DNA from: Ascidia mentula
Lineage: Eukaryota > Chordata > Ascidiacea > Phlebobranchia > Ascidiidae
Reading direction: 5' to 3'
Assembly (NCBI GenBank): GCA_947561715.1
Contig: OX387205.1
Coordinates: 12,405,001 to 12,469,000, forward strand
Length of the DNA stretch: 64,000 nt
In this document: piece after piece, positions 51,924-64,000 of the stretch
Position numbering within the stretch: the stretch's first letter is position 1
How the letters are laid out: each line of letters starts with the position of its first letter
Notes under the pieces: generated by a model
The model's database searches: none
Told to the model about the DNA's origin: nothing
What the model saw: only the letters and a program-made list of their open reading frames with translations
Position numbers and translations under genes: made by a program

Positions 51924-54900
51924 ATGACCATTCTTGAATTGAAAGTGTCGACAGAATCATCGTCGGGATTGGAAGAAGGTGATGTTACTATTATCTGTCA
52001 AGAGCCAAAACTACAACACAAGATAGAAACGCGTTTGACTGACAAACGTTACAAAGTTGTACAATGTCTGATTGCAAGTAGAGAAAAGTTGAAGAATCTC
52101 ATGTCCAGCACAAAGCATGGCCGAACAAGGTGGGTAGAACGACTATGCCCGCGTCAAGTTGTTTGCTGGTCCCCAAAAATACATTATTTTCCGACCAAAT
52201 GGATTTTTTCTGTTTATAAGTTAATACATTAGTTTCATTTAAATACACTTGTTTATCAATGCGTTCGCTTCATTATTTTAGTTTAAATTTCCTAAAATCA
52301 CCGGGCCGTAAACGTTGATCACAATTTTACCGGCTCACAAGTTCAATAATGTTGAGATCCACTGCTCTATGCGACCTAATGTTGTCTTTTAATCTGACAT
52401 TCAATAATTCTTTTGCTGGTGAATCCAATGACAAAAGAAACAATAGCGGTAGGCTAAAGTTACCTGACACAGACGGATTCATATAATACCCGGGCACGTA
52501 ATAGAGTGCGTTAACGAAAACATTCATAGGGCTGAATAACAGAGTGAATACGATGGAATAATTGGACCAAACAAAACAATTAAACATTTTAAAATTCTAT
52601 CTACCTAATTCATAATTGAGATTCAACCCAAATTAACAATTCATATGATAGTGTATCGTTGCAAATTGACGAAAATATACGAATCCAGCTGTTCAAATTA
52701 TGTCAATACTAAATGTTGTATATTATATTCCTAGAACTCAAAATGAGTAAAATACAATCAGTGCCAATAAAGGATCTTGTATTAACACAAATATTGATTT
52801 GTTGTTACAGAGAAAATGTGGTCACTTTTAACATTTTTTCCACTAAATGTTGTTACAGAGTTGTAATTTTTACCAAACCGGAAAATGATAGATTTCTCAA
52901 TGATCTCGCACCATTAGCTGGAGGAGTCTGCCTGCCGTTTGGGTCGACTTTGATCTTACACGATGCATCTGTCGCTAGGAAACAAGTCCATTCCTACTTG
53001 AGGAAGTTCCAAATGCTGCGAATGGCAAATGACATAGACGACATCGTAAAACAAATCTGTTTTTACATCGAAGCTTCAATCGAGTCAAGTAATACAAAAT
53101 GAACTTTAAGCGAGTATAAAGGTGTTCGAAATTGATAAATACATGTTTTAACCCTTTAGAACTTCAGGATATAAAAGATCAAACGAAAAGGAACAAATTG
53201 TTTGCACTTCTGCTAGTCGGTACTTCCGTCAACCTCGCCAACAGCATGCCCTATAGCGAAGTGGTTGCACGATTTGAGAAAAGGCATGGAAGTTTCCGAA
53301 ACCTGGCTGTGGGATCACTCAAACAGTTCATGGAAGAACATGAAATGATTTGCCTGGAAGGAACGGAAAGCATCCAAGTTTCACTGACATCATTTGGATC
53401 TAGCATAATCGAGAGTTGTACCGAAAGGTTTGAAAACTCGTTTCTTTTGCGTGCGCCCGGCTCAAACAGAATGCCTGTCGGCACGACAAGTTTGCCAGAC
53501 TTACCCGCATCTAGTTCCGATTCGCAAACCAACATAGCGCAGCCGAGTCCTATGAATGAGACTGAGGAATGGACAACAGTGGGCCACCTGGTTGAAAACA
53601 ATGAAAATGAAGAAGATTTGTGGGACGTCGGGGGAGAACGCGGATCGTTCTACAATAAGTTGCACAATCTTGATTCGCACTACGCGTTTTGCCTAATTAC
53701 AAGTGAAATGGAATGTCGCGAGGAACTTGAAGGGCTGACAAATATTCCATTTCTAAAAGTGTTTGACTTTGACCCGAACAGTCGAACTGGAGGCTTGCTA
53801 AACAGCGTGGAAGAGCTAATGAAGGAGAAAAGAAGTTTGACGATTACGACACTAAACCAGCCAGTGGAGAGGGTGTCAGACCAGGCAACACATTGGGTAT
53901 TTATGAAAGGCCTGAGCGAGCAAGGGGAAACCATTGTCACGGAAAATGCTTATAAGTGGCAGATAAAGTATCACAAAAGTTTGCAGGAAAACTGTGACTG
54001 CCTTTTAGATCATTGCATGCTGCAAAAACCCGCTGTGTTTTTGATTTTGTGGTATGATAGAAATGAGAAAAACACAGAGTACTTGCATTGGTTTCTTACG
54101 TATGTGCACAAGGTATTTTCAAACGAATCAAATCAGCTTCCTTGTGAAATAATTCTTTGTCTTCCGGAAGAGCCGGCGCCGCATTCAATTCTTACACAAA
54201 TTATAAATAATTTAGAAATTTCAGAAAACCTCACTGTTGCAGCTCAAAACGATGTAGTCCAGTGGTTGGACAGTTGTCCAGTGCAATCCGAAAGGCACGT
54301 GGAAGTGACATGTCTACCAAAGCGAATTGAAGACGAAATAATGGTTGAAATCACAGTTCCCAAACCACAGCTGCCGTGGCTAAATGAGGTTTTGGAGATT
54401 TTATCTTCGTCTTCACCACCAAGAAACCGCCATGCTCCAAGTGAAAAGAACTTTGGCGAAGAATTTGTTCGTGGAGGTTTGCTGGAGTGGGATGATATCA
54501 GATATGGCAAAGTAGCTGTTGAAAGAGTTATACAAAGGGATGTTTGTAGCTTTATTCAGGAAGAAGCAATAAACGAATGCAAGTCCATCGTATTGAGGAT
54601 CATGCATGCACCTGGAGGTGGAGGTACCACTTTTAGCCGACAACTACTCTGGTCACTTAGAAAGTCAGCGCCATGTTGCATCTTGATTCCGTCAACTCTC
54701 TTTCCTCTCAATAAAATAATTGAGAGGATTGAGGTTCTGCACAAATCCACTCACTTGCCGGTGGTCATATTAGTAGATGGTAGAAGTGATTCCGACGTGG
54801 AGAGGTTGTTTGCATGCCGCAAGTACGCCGTTGTGATCATACATGTACAGCGCAACTGCACAGGTATTAAAAAGAGTCGTTTCAAAGGGGGTTCCTGTCA

Positions 54901-57097
54901 TCTTGCGGGAAAAGTAACACCCATCGAGGCAGATAATTTATCTCATTTTTTCGGCAAGTTTTCTCCGAAAAACATACATTCACTGGCCAGCCTTCGGACA
55001 GACGTTGTCGATAGGAGGCGCTCGAGAGAGGTTTTTGAATTCGGATTGGCTGCTTTTAATCACGAGTTCAAAGGTGTACAGAAATATGTGCAAGGCTACA
55101 TGATCGAAAAATCGACAGAGCTTCTGTGGTGGCAAAAAATCATCGCATATTTGTCTTTGCTACAGTACTACGGCCAATGCGGAATGTATGGCGAAGTGTT
55201 TCGACAACTGATTCCTGGGTGTGAAAAATTTGTGTCAATTTCGCAAGTACATGCCGGCAGTCAGTTCATCATTGAAGAGGATGATGTTTGGAAAATAAAT
55301 TACAATGCAGTTGCCCGCGAAGTTCTGGAGTTTTCGCTAACTATGAAGGGAAGCAAAATCAAATCACCCCCGGGGAGGCTCTCCTATCATGCACAAAACA
55401 ATTTACATAACCTTGTTATCGAGTTCATTCGATTCGTAAGACAAACCGTGGGCGATGTTGATCTTGAGAAAGTTTTGAAACTTTTGCAACGTATGGTTAC
55501 TACCAGAGACTACAGGGACTTGGATGCTACGGATGGACCAGGAAAAAAGTGGATGCTCTCGCGTATGCTTGAAGACATAAAGATTGAAGACAACAGAATT
55601 ATCGTATTGGAAGAATTCACAAAAGCGTTTCCGCGGTATGCAGAATTCCATGCCCATCTAGGGCGACTCTGTAGTTTCTATAGGCGTTTTAAGTTGGCAG
55701 AGAAGTCACTAAACAAGGCGCTTGAGCTACGCACACTGCAGATGTTGGGCTCCGACCCGAATAAGACAGATAACACCCGGGGAAGGTACCATCACATGTT
55801 TGGGTATTTCTATTTGCGCAAAGTGGAATTCCTGCGTGACAATAACCTAAAAGGCGCTCTCCAAGCTGCCGAAAAAGCGGTGGAGCATTTTACTGAGGGT
55901 CGCCGCTTTGCTGTTCACAAGCGGATTTTCGGATATGTTGGTGAAGTCAGGGTGCGCTTGTTGATTGTGGAGAAATTCAGAAGCATGTATGAAATAAAAA
56001 AAGCATTCACGAAAGATGTGGAACAAAGACACCCAGGTCTTTGTCAGTTTGTCCGCGACTCGCACTCCGTTTGCGATCACCTACTGGTGGAATGTCAATA
56101 CTACTCGAGTCATTCCGAATTGCACAAAAATGAAGATTATTTCAACTGCGTAGAAAGCTTCAATCACCACTTCGAGGAAGTCAGAGTTTCGCTAGAAAAT
56201 GCCGACAACTACACAAACATACCTCTCATAAGAAGCAAGATAGCATCAATCAAAATGAAGCACAAGCCAGGCAACCATTTGCGAAACATAGACGATATTG
56301 CCAGCGAAGATGACATAAAGGAGGTTGTTGACCTATTAGAGAAAACCATCGACCGTGCGCTTTCAAATGATCACAGCCACGTATATGTTAGTGTTGAAAT
56401 GCAGGAATGGCTAAATGCCATTCGGCACAGTATGGTACCAGACAAATACGACCTTCTTAATATGGTTTGGCAGCGCATGGAGCAATGGGAGACCAGAAAC
56501 GAGTTTGGATTTTCTACATTCTACCTTTACGTAGTTTATATACTTCTTGCCATGTTTTCTTCGGGATACAAACAAAGGAAGCAACATTTGGAAAACGCAG
56601 CGAATCTTTTCAAGAAGATAAACAATAGGCGAGAGGACTACTTAATAAAGGGCAAGGAGCTTTTAGCTGACCACAAAAGCTTGACGATCAGAAAGCTTAT
56701 ACAACGCAGGCACATGGGCGATTGGGACAATAAGCAAAAGACTTGGAGCAACAAAGATGGAATTGCTAAACTACGCGTCTGCACTGGAACAATAGTGAAA
56801 TCAGAACAACCCCTGATAGGATTCATAGCAGTAGATCTCGAAAATCCCATTCCAAACTGTCCAATAAGGATATTTTTCTCCCCCAAGAAGTACGATTTGC
56901 ATGGACGGCGCTACACTGAGCAAGCTTCAAGGGTCGAGTTCTTCATCGCATTCAACACAAACAACGGCGCAGAGGCGGAATCAATAAGGTTGCTGGAAAA
57001 ACGCAGATGTGACAAATGCAAAATTGCCACAGAAGTGATTACCCTAAACAAACCCCGTAATGGAAAGTGCATAAGATGCGGTATATTTTTCCGTTAG
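51924..57097 (+). CDS. SAMD9L: SAMD9/SAMD9L-like STAND-type NTPase with C-terminal CxxC pair
   Basis: Exons 51924-52129, 52859-53088 (or from 52811) and 53160-57097 total 4374 nt, or 1457 aa; human SAMD9 is 1589. Phases 2 and 1 match. Residues 1-145 show an alternating strand/helix pattern (DVTIICQEPK, YKVVQCLI, TRVVIFTK, STLILHD) and no recognisable SAM domain. A winged-helix-like segment follows (MPYSEVVARFEKRHGSFRNL). Then comes a SAMD9-type middle region (KVFDFDPNSRTGGLL, RSLTITTLNQP, HWVFMKG). The P-loop NTPase has HAPGGGGTTFSRQLLWSLRK with the glycine run at ~631 and LPVVILVDG at ~680. A TPR-like helical region and an OB-fold-like segment (RVEFFIAFN) come next. The last 30 residues add CDKC and CIRC (cysteines ~1429, 1432, 1449, 1452), a possible zinc ribbon. 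SAMD9 proteins restrict viruses and translation in vertebrates; that role here is inference. Most of the protein sits in one 3.9-kb exon. Confidence 0.85.
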
Positions 57098-58271
57098 GTT
57101 TGGAAACTGTTTTAATGTTTCCCGACAGGGCTGTCAAATTCGCGATTTAATTCCGTAGTACAATCGGGAAATGTTATTTATACAAAATATGTTAGTGCAC
57201 ATTTTTGTGTTTTAAGGTGTTTTGTTTGTAAGGTTTATGCACAAAGTAAAAAGCAATATAGACCTATGTTTCTTGATGTGATGTCGTGCTTTTATGTAGT
57301 ATTATTTTGCCGAATGATAATGTACAATCGGATGTAACTGTACGTACAAGTGTTTATCAATGCCAAACTAGCAAATATTGTTATGCACCATTTTATTGTG
57401 TGTGAGTCAAATAAATATAGCTAGAAATACGTTTAGAATAGAACATGTACCGATATCAAACGACAGAAAATTTTCGGATCCGGCCAAATATATCGGGGGA
57501 GAGGGAGAATGTATAATCGGGGGAGAGTGGGGTTGGTTGAATCATTTTATAAAATTTCCCCCTAGGGGTGGACCTGCTAAAATCAACTAAAATAGGGAAG
57601 TTAATGCAATAATAACGGGATTGTTACTTGCACCTTATGATAAGTTGTTTCACGCAAATGTTTTAAAATTTTCAACGCAGGCATTGTGACTTGTTAAAAT
57701 AGGGGTGGACAAACGACTTAAAAGACAACATACCAGTTAGCCACGTGAGTGTGTTAGGTTAACAAAAATCTTTGCCTCACAGTTTATGTACTGTTTCCCG
57801 TTTCCCGGTGCAACTGTCGTTTCTATTTCAAATGAAAAGCAAAAAAGGTGCAATATGAAACATGGGCTTCCAGCAAACACGGAGTTTACCCATGTCTGCA
57901 TTAGATCGTTAGAAAATTGTGTAGGCTACCCACCTGTGCAATCGCAGTTTGATTTTTGTTATGCATATTCCGTAGTACAATCACCATATGCCAGGTCTGT
58001 AAATATCTGATAGATGTCCTTTATTTTTGTGTGTTTTATTCCAAGGTTTTGTACGAAAAACACAATCTATTATAATATATTGCTTGAACTGTGTGCTTGT
58101 GTCTGAGAAAATAACAGAAAAATCTTATGGTTAAAATGTAACTTAGATCAAGGCTATACAAAAACGGCAAACCGCGATCCGGCTCAGTTTGGACAGCATT
58201 AATAAAATAAAAAAATATCAATTGCCTGCATCTATGCAGGGCATATGAGAGAAAAACATGCTTTTGCTATG
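57098..58271. other. SAMD9-like 3' UTR and convergent spacer
   Basis: AATAAA at 57410-57415, about 310 bases after the stop, is a plausible polyadenylation signal. A stretch with CGGGGGAGAG twice and CCCCCTAGGGGTGG occurs at 57490-57570. It resembles motifs in the repeats near 62890. No gene was recognised. Confidence 0.5.
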
Positions 58272-58544
58272 TTAAAGGAACTCCTTGACTGGTATGTGCT
58301 CCGCACTGACTCCAGCCACCCCAGTATACACGCGAATTCTTTTGGCATTTGTTGATAAATCGTATAATATTCCCTTTCTTCTGACGACATTACAAAGTTT
58401 TATAACCATTTTTTCTAGCAGAAGATTTATTTCTTGCATAAACTCTGTCCTACTGTACTTGGCCTGATCCAAAGGATTCGATTTTTCGAGCTTATGTATA
58501 GTGACGTAACCAAAGTTCGTCTCCAAAAAGACAAATTTGAACAT
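58272..58544 (-). CDS. Hypothetical 90-aa open reading frame
   Basis: It runs from an ATG (58542-58544) to a stop at 58272-58274. The product is helix-prone and charged (EFMQEINLLLEKMVIKL, NAKRIRVYTGVAG, ending HIPVKEFL), with a composition unlike random AT-rich DNA. It lies 230 bases downstream of the oxidoreductase stop on the same strand, so it could equally be part of that gene's 3' UTR. I do not recognise it and see no signal peptide or membrane segment. Confidence 0.25.
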   Translation of the reverse strand: MFKFVFLETNFGYVTIHKLEKSNPLDQAKYSRTEFMQEINLLLEKMVIKLCNVVRRKGILYDLSTNAKRIRVYTGVAGVSAEHIPVKEFL

Positions 58545-58772
58545 TGTTACAAGGTAGATTTTAGCAAAATGTGCTTCAGTCAACAAAGGGATATTGGTCT
58601 TGCAGCATTCAATACCAGTAGTTCTTCAACTATAGAATCACAGTTTTATGCTAGGATTTCACACTTTTACGTCAGATACCAGGACACGTGCTGTATTGCG
58701 TATAATTTCATACAAGTGTTTGTTGAAAAGAATTGCACAGCCACAAACAAATACCGCGGAAAAAATAAAGTT

Positions 58773-61700
58773 TTATCGAAGAATTATAACCACTTTTCCT
58801 GTAGATTTTCGTGATTCCAGATATTGAAATGCTTCGTTTATCTGCAATAAACAATCAGACGAAGTTGTAATTTTGCCAACGTCTAGGTGTTACTAACCTG
58901 CGACAGATTAAAAGTTTTGCAAATATGTGGTTTGATTTTTCCTTTTTTGTATTGTTTGAGGGATTCTTCCACGCTCCACCTGAAGTGAAACTCGGTGAAA
59001 AGTGTTGATTAATATAATAAAAAAAAACATTACCTGAAACTAGGTAAATCATATATCGCGTAAGTTGTCCAGTAAAAGCCTACGGCAGAAGCGTTTTTTG
59101 CATGAAGTTCATTAGCAGGAATACTGGGAATATCACCAGACGCAAAACCTATGACAAGTAACCGTCCTTCAAATGCGATACTGCACACAAAAGGGTTCAT
59201 AAATGGTTTTATCACAAGTTCCAATTTATTATAAAAATCACCAGCGCAGTGCTTCGTTGAAGACCTTTCCACCGACTGTAGCAAACACTACATTTGCACC
59301 ACCAGAAGAAATTTCTTTAGTTCTTTGTTGGACACTTTCATTTCTACAAAATATCACAGGTTTGGTTTTGGGGCAAGACCTTTAGCTCAATGCAATGATA
59401 TTTAAGTTAGTTATATATTGGTTCCGTGTTTATGTTTTAAACACACGAAATTATGTTCAAACTGATGACATAACGGGTAAAAATACTTAATATTCTTTAC
59501 TGGTGTCTAAAAAAAAAAAAAAAAAAATCGATTTTTTGACAACTCACGTGTAATTTATGCAGTCAATTGCGCCGTAGGATTTAACAAGCGAGCATTTGTC
59601 TGTACTACCTACAGCCCCAATTACTTTTGCATTAAGTACATGGGCCCCAATGTCAACAGCAGCCAGCCCAGCACCACCAGCTGCAGCGGTAACAAGTAAA
59701 TGCTCTCTGAAACAAAGTAGGAATATTAAAGGAACAACGTAAGCATATCACAACTTTATGTGGACATGAAAGTTGACTATAAGTACAGTTTTTTCTAAAA
59801 GAACCAAACACATATTTTTTTTGTATTTTATTGTTTTCCATGTAATACATTTGAAAGATTTAAAGGTAAACCTTATATAGTTCCATACAGAAAGCATAGC
59901 CTATGCATCAGAATATTTGTTAACTTCATACCCTGGTTGAAGATTTGCTCGCTTCTTTAAACTCAACATGGCAGTTCCATAAGAAACTACGAATCCTGCA
60001 GCATCCGTGAAATTCATTTCTTCCGGAATAATCCATAACGACTTCAAAGTTTTGTTCATTTAGTCCGGGTGTAAGTACTTTTAGTCAATTTCTTTAAAAT
60101 ACCTCTGCTTGAGTGACCACTTCTTCAGCAAATGCACCGAAGGACCTACAAAAACCACAAACTCTCATGCCAGGTTTCAACTCTGAAACATCATCAGCTA
60201 CTTCCAAAACTCTGCCTGTTGAAAATAAGGGATATTGTGTTAGGCATTGTTGGGACGTTTGTTTGTCATGGTAATACCGAAGGTTGTAACGAATTAGGTA
60301 GATCCATTTAACTTAACACACTGTTTTTGCGTAAAGGCAGTAGCTGCTATAAAGTCTGTGTTGCTCGTCATTTGCACACCAACAAAAAAATTCTTTTCAA
60401 AGACTTTTTTTGCTCATATATTGAATTGGGTTTTAGCTCACTATCGGTTACCAAGCAGTTCCGTTTGGCCATAGTGTGCTCCACGGTGGTTTGTCAATGT
60501 TGTTTGGTACTCAGTATAGGGTACTCAAAGGATCGACGTTGACCGAAAGGTACAACAAAGCGAAAATCAGTGTGCCCGCTAGTGTAAAAGCTAGCACAGT
60601 GCCACTGTGTACACCCGGTCTACAGCTCTCAATTATTATGGCTTTTTTCGTGTCACGACAGCCCATTGGATAAAAACTCTGTATCAACATTTGAGAGAAA
60701 TTCACATTCGAAAGCCTGTGCTAGCTTCAAGTTGAGAATTTCAGGGTTTGTAAATATGTGTGTTGAAACTAGAAAAAGTTTGCAAGGCACTGATTTAGAT
60801 ATTTTGTGGCAAAATTTATTAAATAGGACAACTTTATTTTGATCTGAAATAGCCAAGGGTTTTATAATAAAATCTCAGAACACTCCATTAAACACTGTAT
60901 TTGTTTTATATATATAGCCAATGCAATACTTAAAGTTCAGACATTGATGATTTCAAGAAACATTTCATGCACAAAAACCAACTGGTACCAATTGAAGTTC
61001 CGTGGCCACGCTTACACTCCTCAGTCAAACTATTTCAGGGAACACCACAAAGCAATGGGTCATTCTTGAGTGTCAGTATTAGGGGTGAATGAGCACAAAT
61101 AGCTTTGTTAGAAACAAACATAAATTTTTAATTCTTCATGCAACAACCCAAGAAAAATTCATCCCATTGGGAAGGATACAAAAAATAAATAAACATACCA
61201 GCCATTTCTGTTCCTGGTATAAAAGGAGGTGGCAGTACAACTTGGAATTTCCTGTTTACCATTGCAAGGTCACCGGAGTTTACACCAGCAGCAACAACTT
61301 GTACACACACCTTGGTGAAAAGTTTTTTGCTTTTTTACATAAATCCCAAATTTTCTTTGCTTTGCCCCAACCGTTACATTTAGTTCATTAATCAGAATTA
61401 AAGGCATACAGTGGTTATGTTTTTTATTTCAGTTGTTACATGCAAACTAGGTTGAAACAACTCACATCTTTCAACATGTTGACTGAATCATTTAAGCAAC
61501 ACTTAGATCCTGAAAGTAATATTCAGTATAATTGTTTGGACATATCCTGACTGAGATTAGTGACACCACAGCTACAAAGCCTTGGCAAAGAAAATTCCTT
61601 TTTTAAGACAAAGAAAAACCTTTTTTTGCCAAAAATTACTTGTACTATGCTGCCATGCACCAAGTGTTAGAAGAATGTAATACCCAAATTTGAAAATGCT

Positions 61701-62290
61701 TACAAAAATATATGTTTAAAGTGCAAAAACAGAGTTTTACCTCGCCACAGGACAATTTTCTTTGTGACTCCTTTAATGTAATGGCTAGTGGTTTCCCGAA
61801 TTCTGTACATATAGCAGCCCTAAAATATCTGCGAGAAAACACTTAAAAGTTGATTGAATACAATACAAATATCATCAACCTTCTTTGTTGTTACCTTGAA
61901 CTTGATATGTCCATAGATCCATTTGACAAACCTGCTGCTCTTCTATCACCTTATAAAAAAAGCAAGCATTTTCATTGAAAATATGTTTAAATACTTTCTT
62001 TACAAATCTAATAAGGATCTATAACAAAACTAGAATCAGATTATGTTGATAGTTTTATCACCACATGTCAAGAGCAAAAAGTCTGTGGTTAAAATAAAGA
62101 AATATTCTGGTCCTGATGTACTATGAAAAAGTAGGAGCTTTTCCATTTAACATTCTTTAGCATTCAGATCCATTCAAACAAGAGCAAAATTACCAATTCT
62201 ACAACACTCCCCAGCTTCTGTTTCTTGGTGTTTTGTGAGAGGACGAAAAACTACTTCAGGTGGGGACTTGACTACAAACTTTTTGAACAT
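58773..62290 (-). CDS. Quinone oxidoreductase-like protein 2 type (MDR superfamily, zinc-independent)
   Basis: Eleven exons: 62194-62290, 61895-61949, 61741-61819, 61199-61310, 60103-60215, 59932-60041, 59548-59706, 59242-59343, 59034-59180, 58898-58979, 58773-58841. They total 1125 nt, or 374 aa, with all phases consistent. The catalytic part starts RAAICTEFGKPLAI and continues VAAGVNSGDLAM, FIPGTEMAGRVLEV, DAAGFVVSYGTAML, the cofactor loop VTAAAGGAGLAAVDIGAHV, KVIGAVGSTDKC, GGANVVFATVGGKVF, LLVIGFASGDIPSIPAN and the C-terminal RKSTGKVVIIL. These match vertebrate quinone oxidoreductase-like protein 2, which reduces quinone/enone-like substrates with NADPH; the natural substrate is unknown. 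The first ~50 residues, coded by two exons (MFKKFVVKSPPEVVFRP, then MDISSS before RAAICTEF), extend past the domain start. They may be a targeting region, or translation may start at the later ATG (61912-61914). Confidence 0.93.
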
Positions 62291-62584
62291 TTTTAACACA
62301 TTGGTTCAGGCATTGACTTTCCATATAAGTTACAGGTTACAGGTACCAGAGGGGGGTTTAGCCTTCTGACTCTTTTCTAAGATCAAGAAAGTGATTTTAA
62401 ACTTAGTGAATGGGTCAACTGATTGCTTATAACAAATACTGAGGAATTGGAACGAACATGTTATTAACGCTTAATAAAACCTACCGTGACATTCTGAAAG
62501 ACGCATATTGGTATTTCCATGAAAATAAGTTTTGGTATTGGGAAATACCCACCGTGTACTATGTCACAATAGAAATTCATGCAT

Positions 62585-62765
62585 CACCAGGCAAAGCAGT
62601 GATGCATTTAAGTTAAATTTACGGTTGAATGAGCGAACATGTGCGTGCTGTTGTCATGGCGAATTTTAGGGTGTTTGGGCCAGTTTTAGTGGGGTTTTGG
62701 GCTATTTCAATTAGATAGTTACTTGCTGGTGGGTGCTGCTGAAAAGTACATTGAAAATGGAGCAA
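62585..62765. repeat. Dispersed repeat related to the foldback core
   Basis: It shares with 45697-45872, in the same orientation, the ordered blocks CACNAGGCAA, GTGATGCATT, AATGAGC, GTGTTTGG, CAGTTTTAGTG and GGGTGCTG. Identity is low and scattered, so the two are old relatives. There are no obvious ends. Confidence 0.45.
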
Positions 62766-63108
62766 AAATGGCTGTATTTGTGGAAAAATTAATCGTTCAA
62801 GTGTCCAATCATTCGTGATTTTATGAAAGATCCATTCCGTATCTACAAATTTTGATCAAAATTAGTCTCCGAAAAAATGGTTTAGCCATCCCCCTAGGGC
62901 CATTTGCCCCCCTGGTTACTCAGTATTTTGGTAAAAAGAGCAACAAAAAATGGAACTGGATTTTTGCAGAAAAATGAATCGTTTAACTACGCACTAATTT
63001 GCATTTTTTGTAAGTTCCAACTCTTCTCTATGCAATGGCATCAAATTTAGTTGCTGAAAAAGTGTCAAAGCCCTCCCCCCAGGGCTGTTTATACCCCCCT
63101 GTTGGTCA
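62761..63108. repeat. Diverged tandem duplication, two units of ~175 bp
   Basis: Unit one (62761-62938) and unit two (62940-63108) both run from GCAAAAAATGG-like sequence, through a GAAAAATNAATCGTT block and TCAAATTTAGT-like block, to a C-rich end (CCCCCTAGGGC with CCCCCCTGG; CCCCCCAGGGC with CCCCCCTG). They are moderately diverged and non-coding. Confidence 0.5.
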
Positions 63109-64000
63109 TATGATCTTCTAGGAGGCCCAAAAAGTCCTTGTTCTGTACAGTCTCATCCAGAAGCAAAATTTTTTTTTAGGTCCCTATGTAAGTCACAAGA
63201 CCCATCAACGGTCATTGGGAAACAAGCGGAACAGTCGCTAGATGCATTACAGCTGAGGGCCTTGAAAACAGGATTTCTCCAATTTATTACCCATATAGGT
63301 CCTTAATATTTGATTGCATGCCTTACTGCGAACCACACCAAAACCTATGGGTTAACTGTGTCCTTGTTCGCAGGCAGTTAGGTATACTGTAGCAGTTAGG
63401 TTTATACACATCGGTGACAATGTGAGGGTACGTGGTACACATGCATTAGCGATCATTATTGCTTATATAGTTTAAGGCAGTTTTAATCCATTCAGTCAGT
63501 CAATGTTGGATTTTTGCAGCAAAAAGCAAAACACCATTTGCGACTGCGACATTATTTGTTCTTCACTTCCTTTTTTTCTTTTTCGCGCGCCACCTGTTAT
63601 TTGGGAAGATACTTTTACATCACAAAGGCTATTAATAGCATAATATTAGCAGTGGGAATATACTTGATTCTGGGAAATGAAACACAGGGCTATACTTACG
63701 CTTGTTGCCAACCGGTTCGCGCATAGGTCATAAAACTTTAAAAGGCGTTGCGGACCGACTGCATTCCACCACTGGTTATGTCAACAATTTGTGTTCCTCT
63801 TACACCAAAAGGTCATTGCATAAATTCCTGGGCAAAATCAACCAGACATTACTAGGATTTTCAACGAAAAGGATTATAATTGCAACATGAAATACTAGTC
63901 AAAAAATATCTTCATTAAACAAATTGGATAAAACCATAACCAACGCGCTTTCCAACAGATCACATGATATTATCGGTGGAATCCAACCTTTAAGATAGAA

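Larger units (their letters stand above)
62291..64000. other. Region upstream of the oxidoreductase, with repeats
   Basis: Promoter side of the oxidoreductase, then the repeats listed separately (62585-63108), then AT-rich sequence to the window end. Plus-strand open stretches at 63514-63726 and 63702-63890 lack an ATG at their start and splice support. Confidence 0.4.

Noticed and set aside
1-64000. tRNA or rRNA genes
   Set aside because: A visual scan for B-box-like GGTTCGANNCC with a matching A box found no pair that folds into a cloverleaf. A covariance-model search would be decisive.

Overview
The window is animal DNA, most likely from an ascidian tunicate (Ciona-like). The reasons are an AT-rich, gene-dense sequence with GT-AG introns, a chordate-type gene set (stomatin, PGAP2, TOCA/CIP4 F-BAR protein, SAMD9-like STAND NTPase) and a small prepropeptide that looks like the haemocyte antimicrobial peptides described from Ciona. 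All gene models were assembled by eye from splice sites and reading phase. In every full model except the 3' end of PGAP2 the phases close and give one intact frame.

Layout. 1-525: last exon and 3' end of an unidentified plus-strand gene. 3317-10782 (minus): stomatin, 8 exons. 14970-15706 (minus): predicted cationic antimicrobial peptide precursor, 3 exons. 16640-24718 (minus): tandem cluster of four P-loop sulfotransferase-like genes (one pseudogene, three intact) with identical exon sizes and a predicted C-terminal membrane anchor. 25745-28061 (minus): PGAP2. 31395-40765 (minus): TOCA/FBP17/CIP4 family gene (F-BAR, HR1, SH3), 13 coding exons. 41167-49702: an 8.5-kb foldback transposon made of opposed arrays of a 206-bp repeat, flanked by a perfect 8-bp target duplication, in the divergent upstream region shared by the TOCA gene and the next gene. 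51924-57097 (plus): SAMD9-like protein with an unusual CxxC/CxxC tail. 58773-62290 (minus): quinone oxidoreductase-like enzyme of the MDR family, 11 exons. 62585-63108: diverged repeats related to the foldback core.

The genes do not form a pathway. Two of them (antimicrobial peptide, SAMD9-like) suggest innate immunity, and three (stomatin, PGAP2, TOCA) act at membranes. Small DNA-transposon derivatives (hAT-like, TA-flanked, and one with a 9-bp target duplication) and three strong hairpins are scattered through introns and spacers. I saw no rRNA, tRNA or CRISPR and no retroviral element that I could support.
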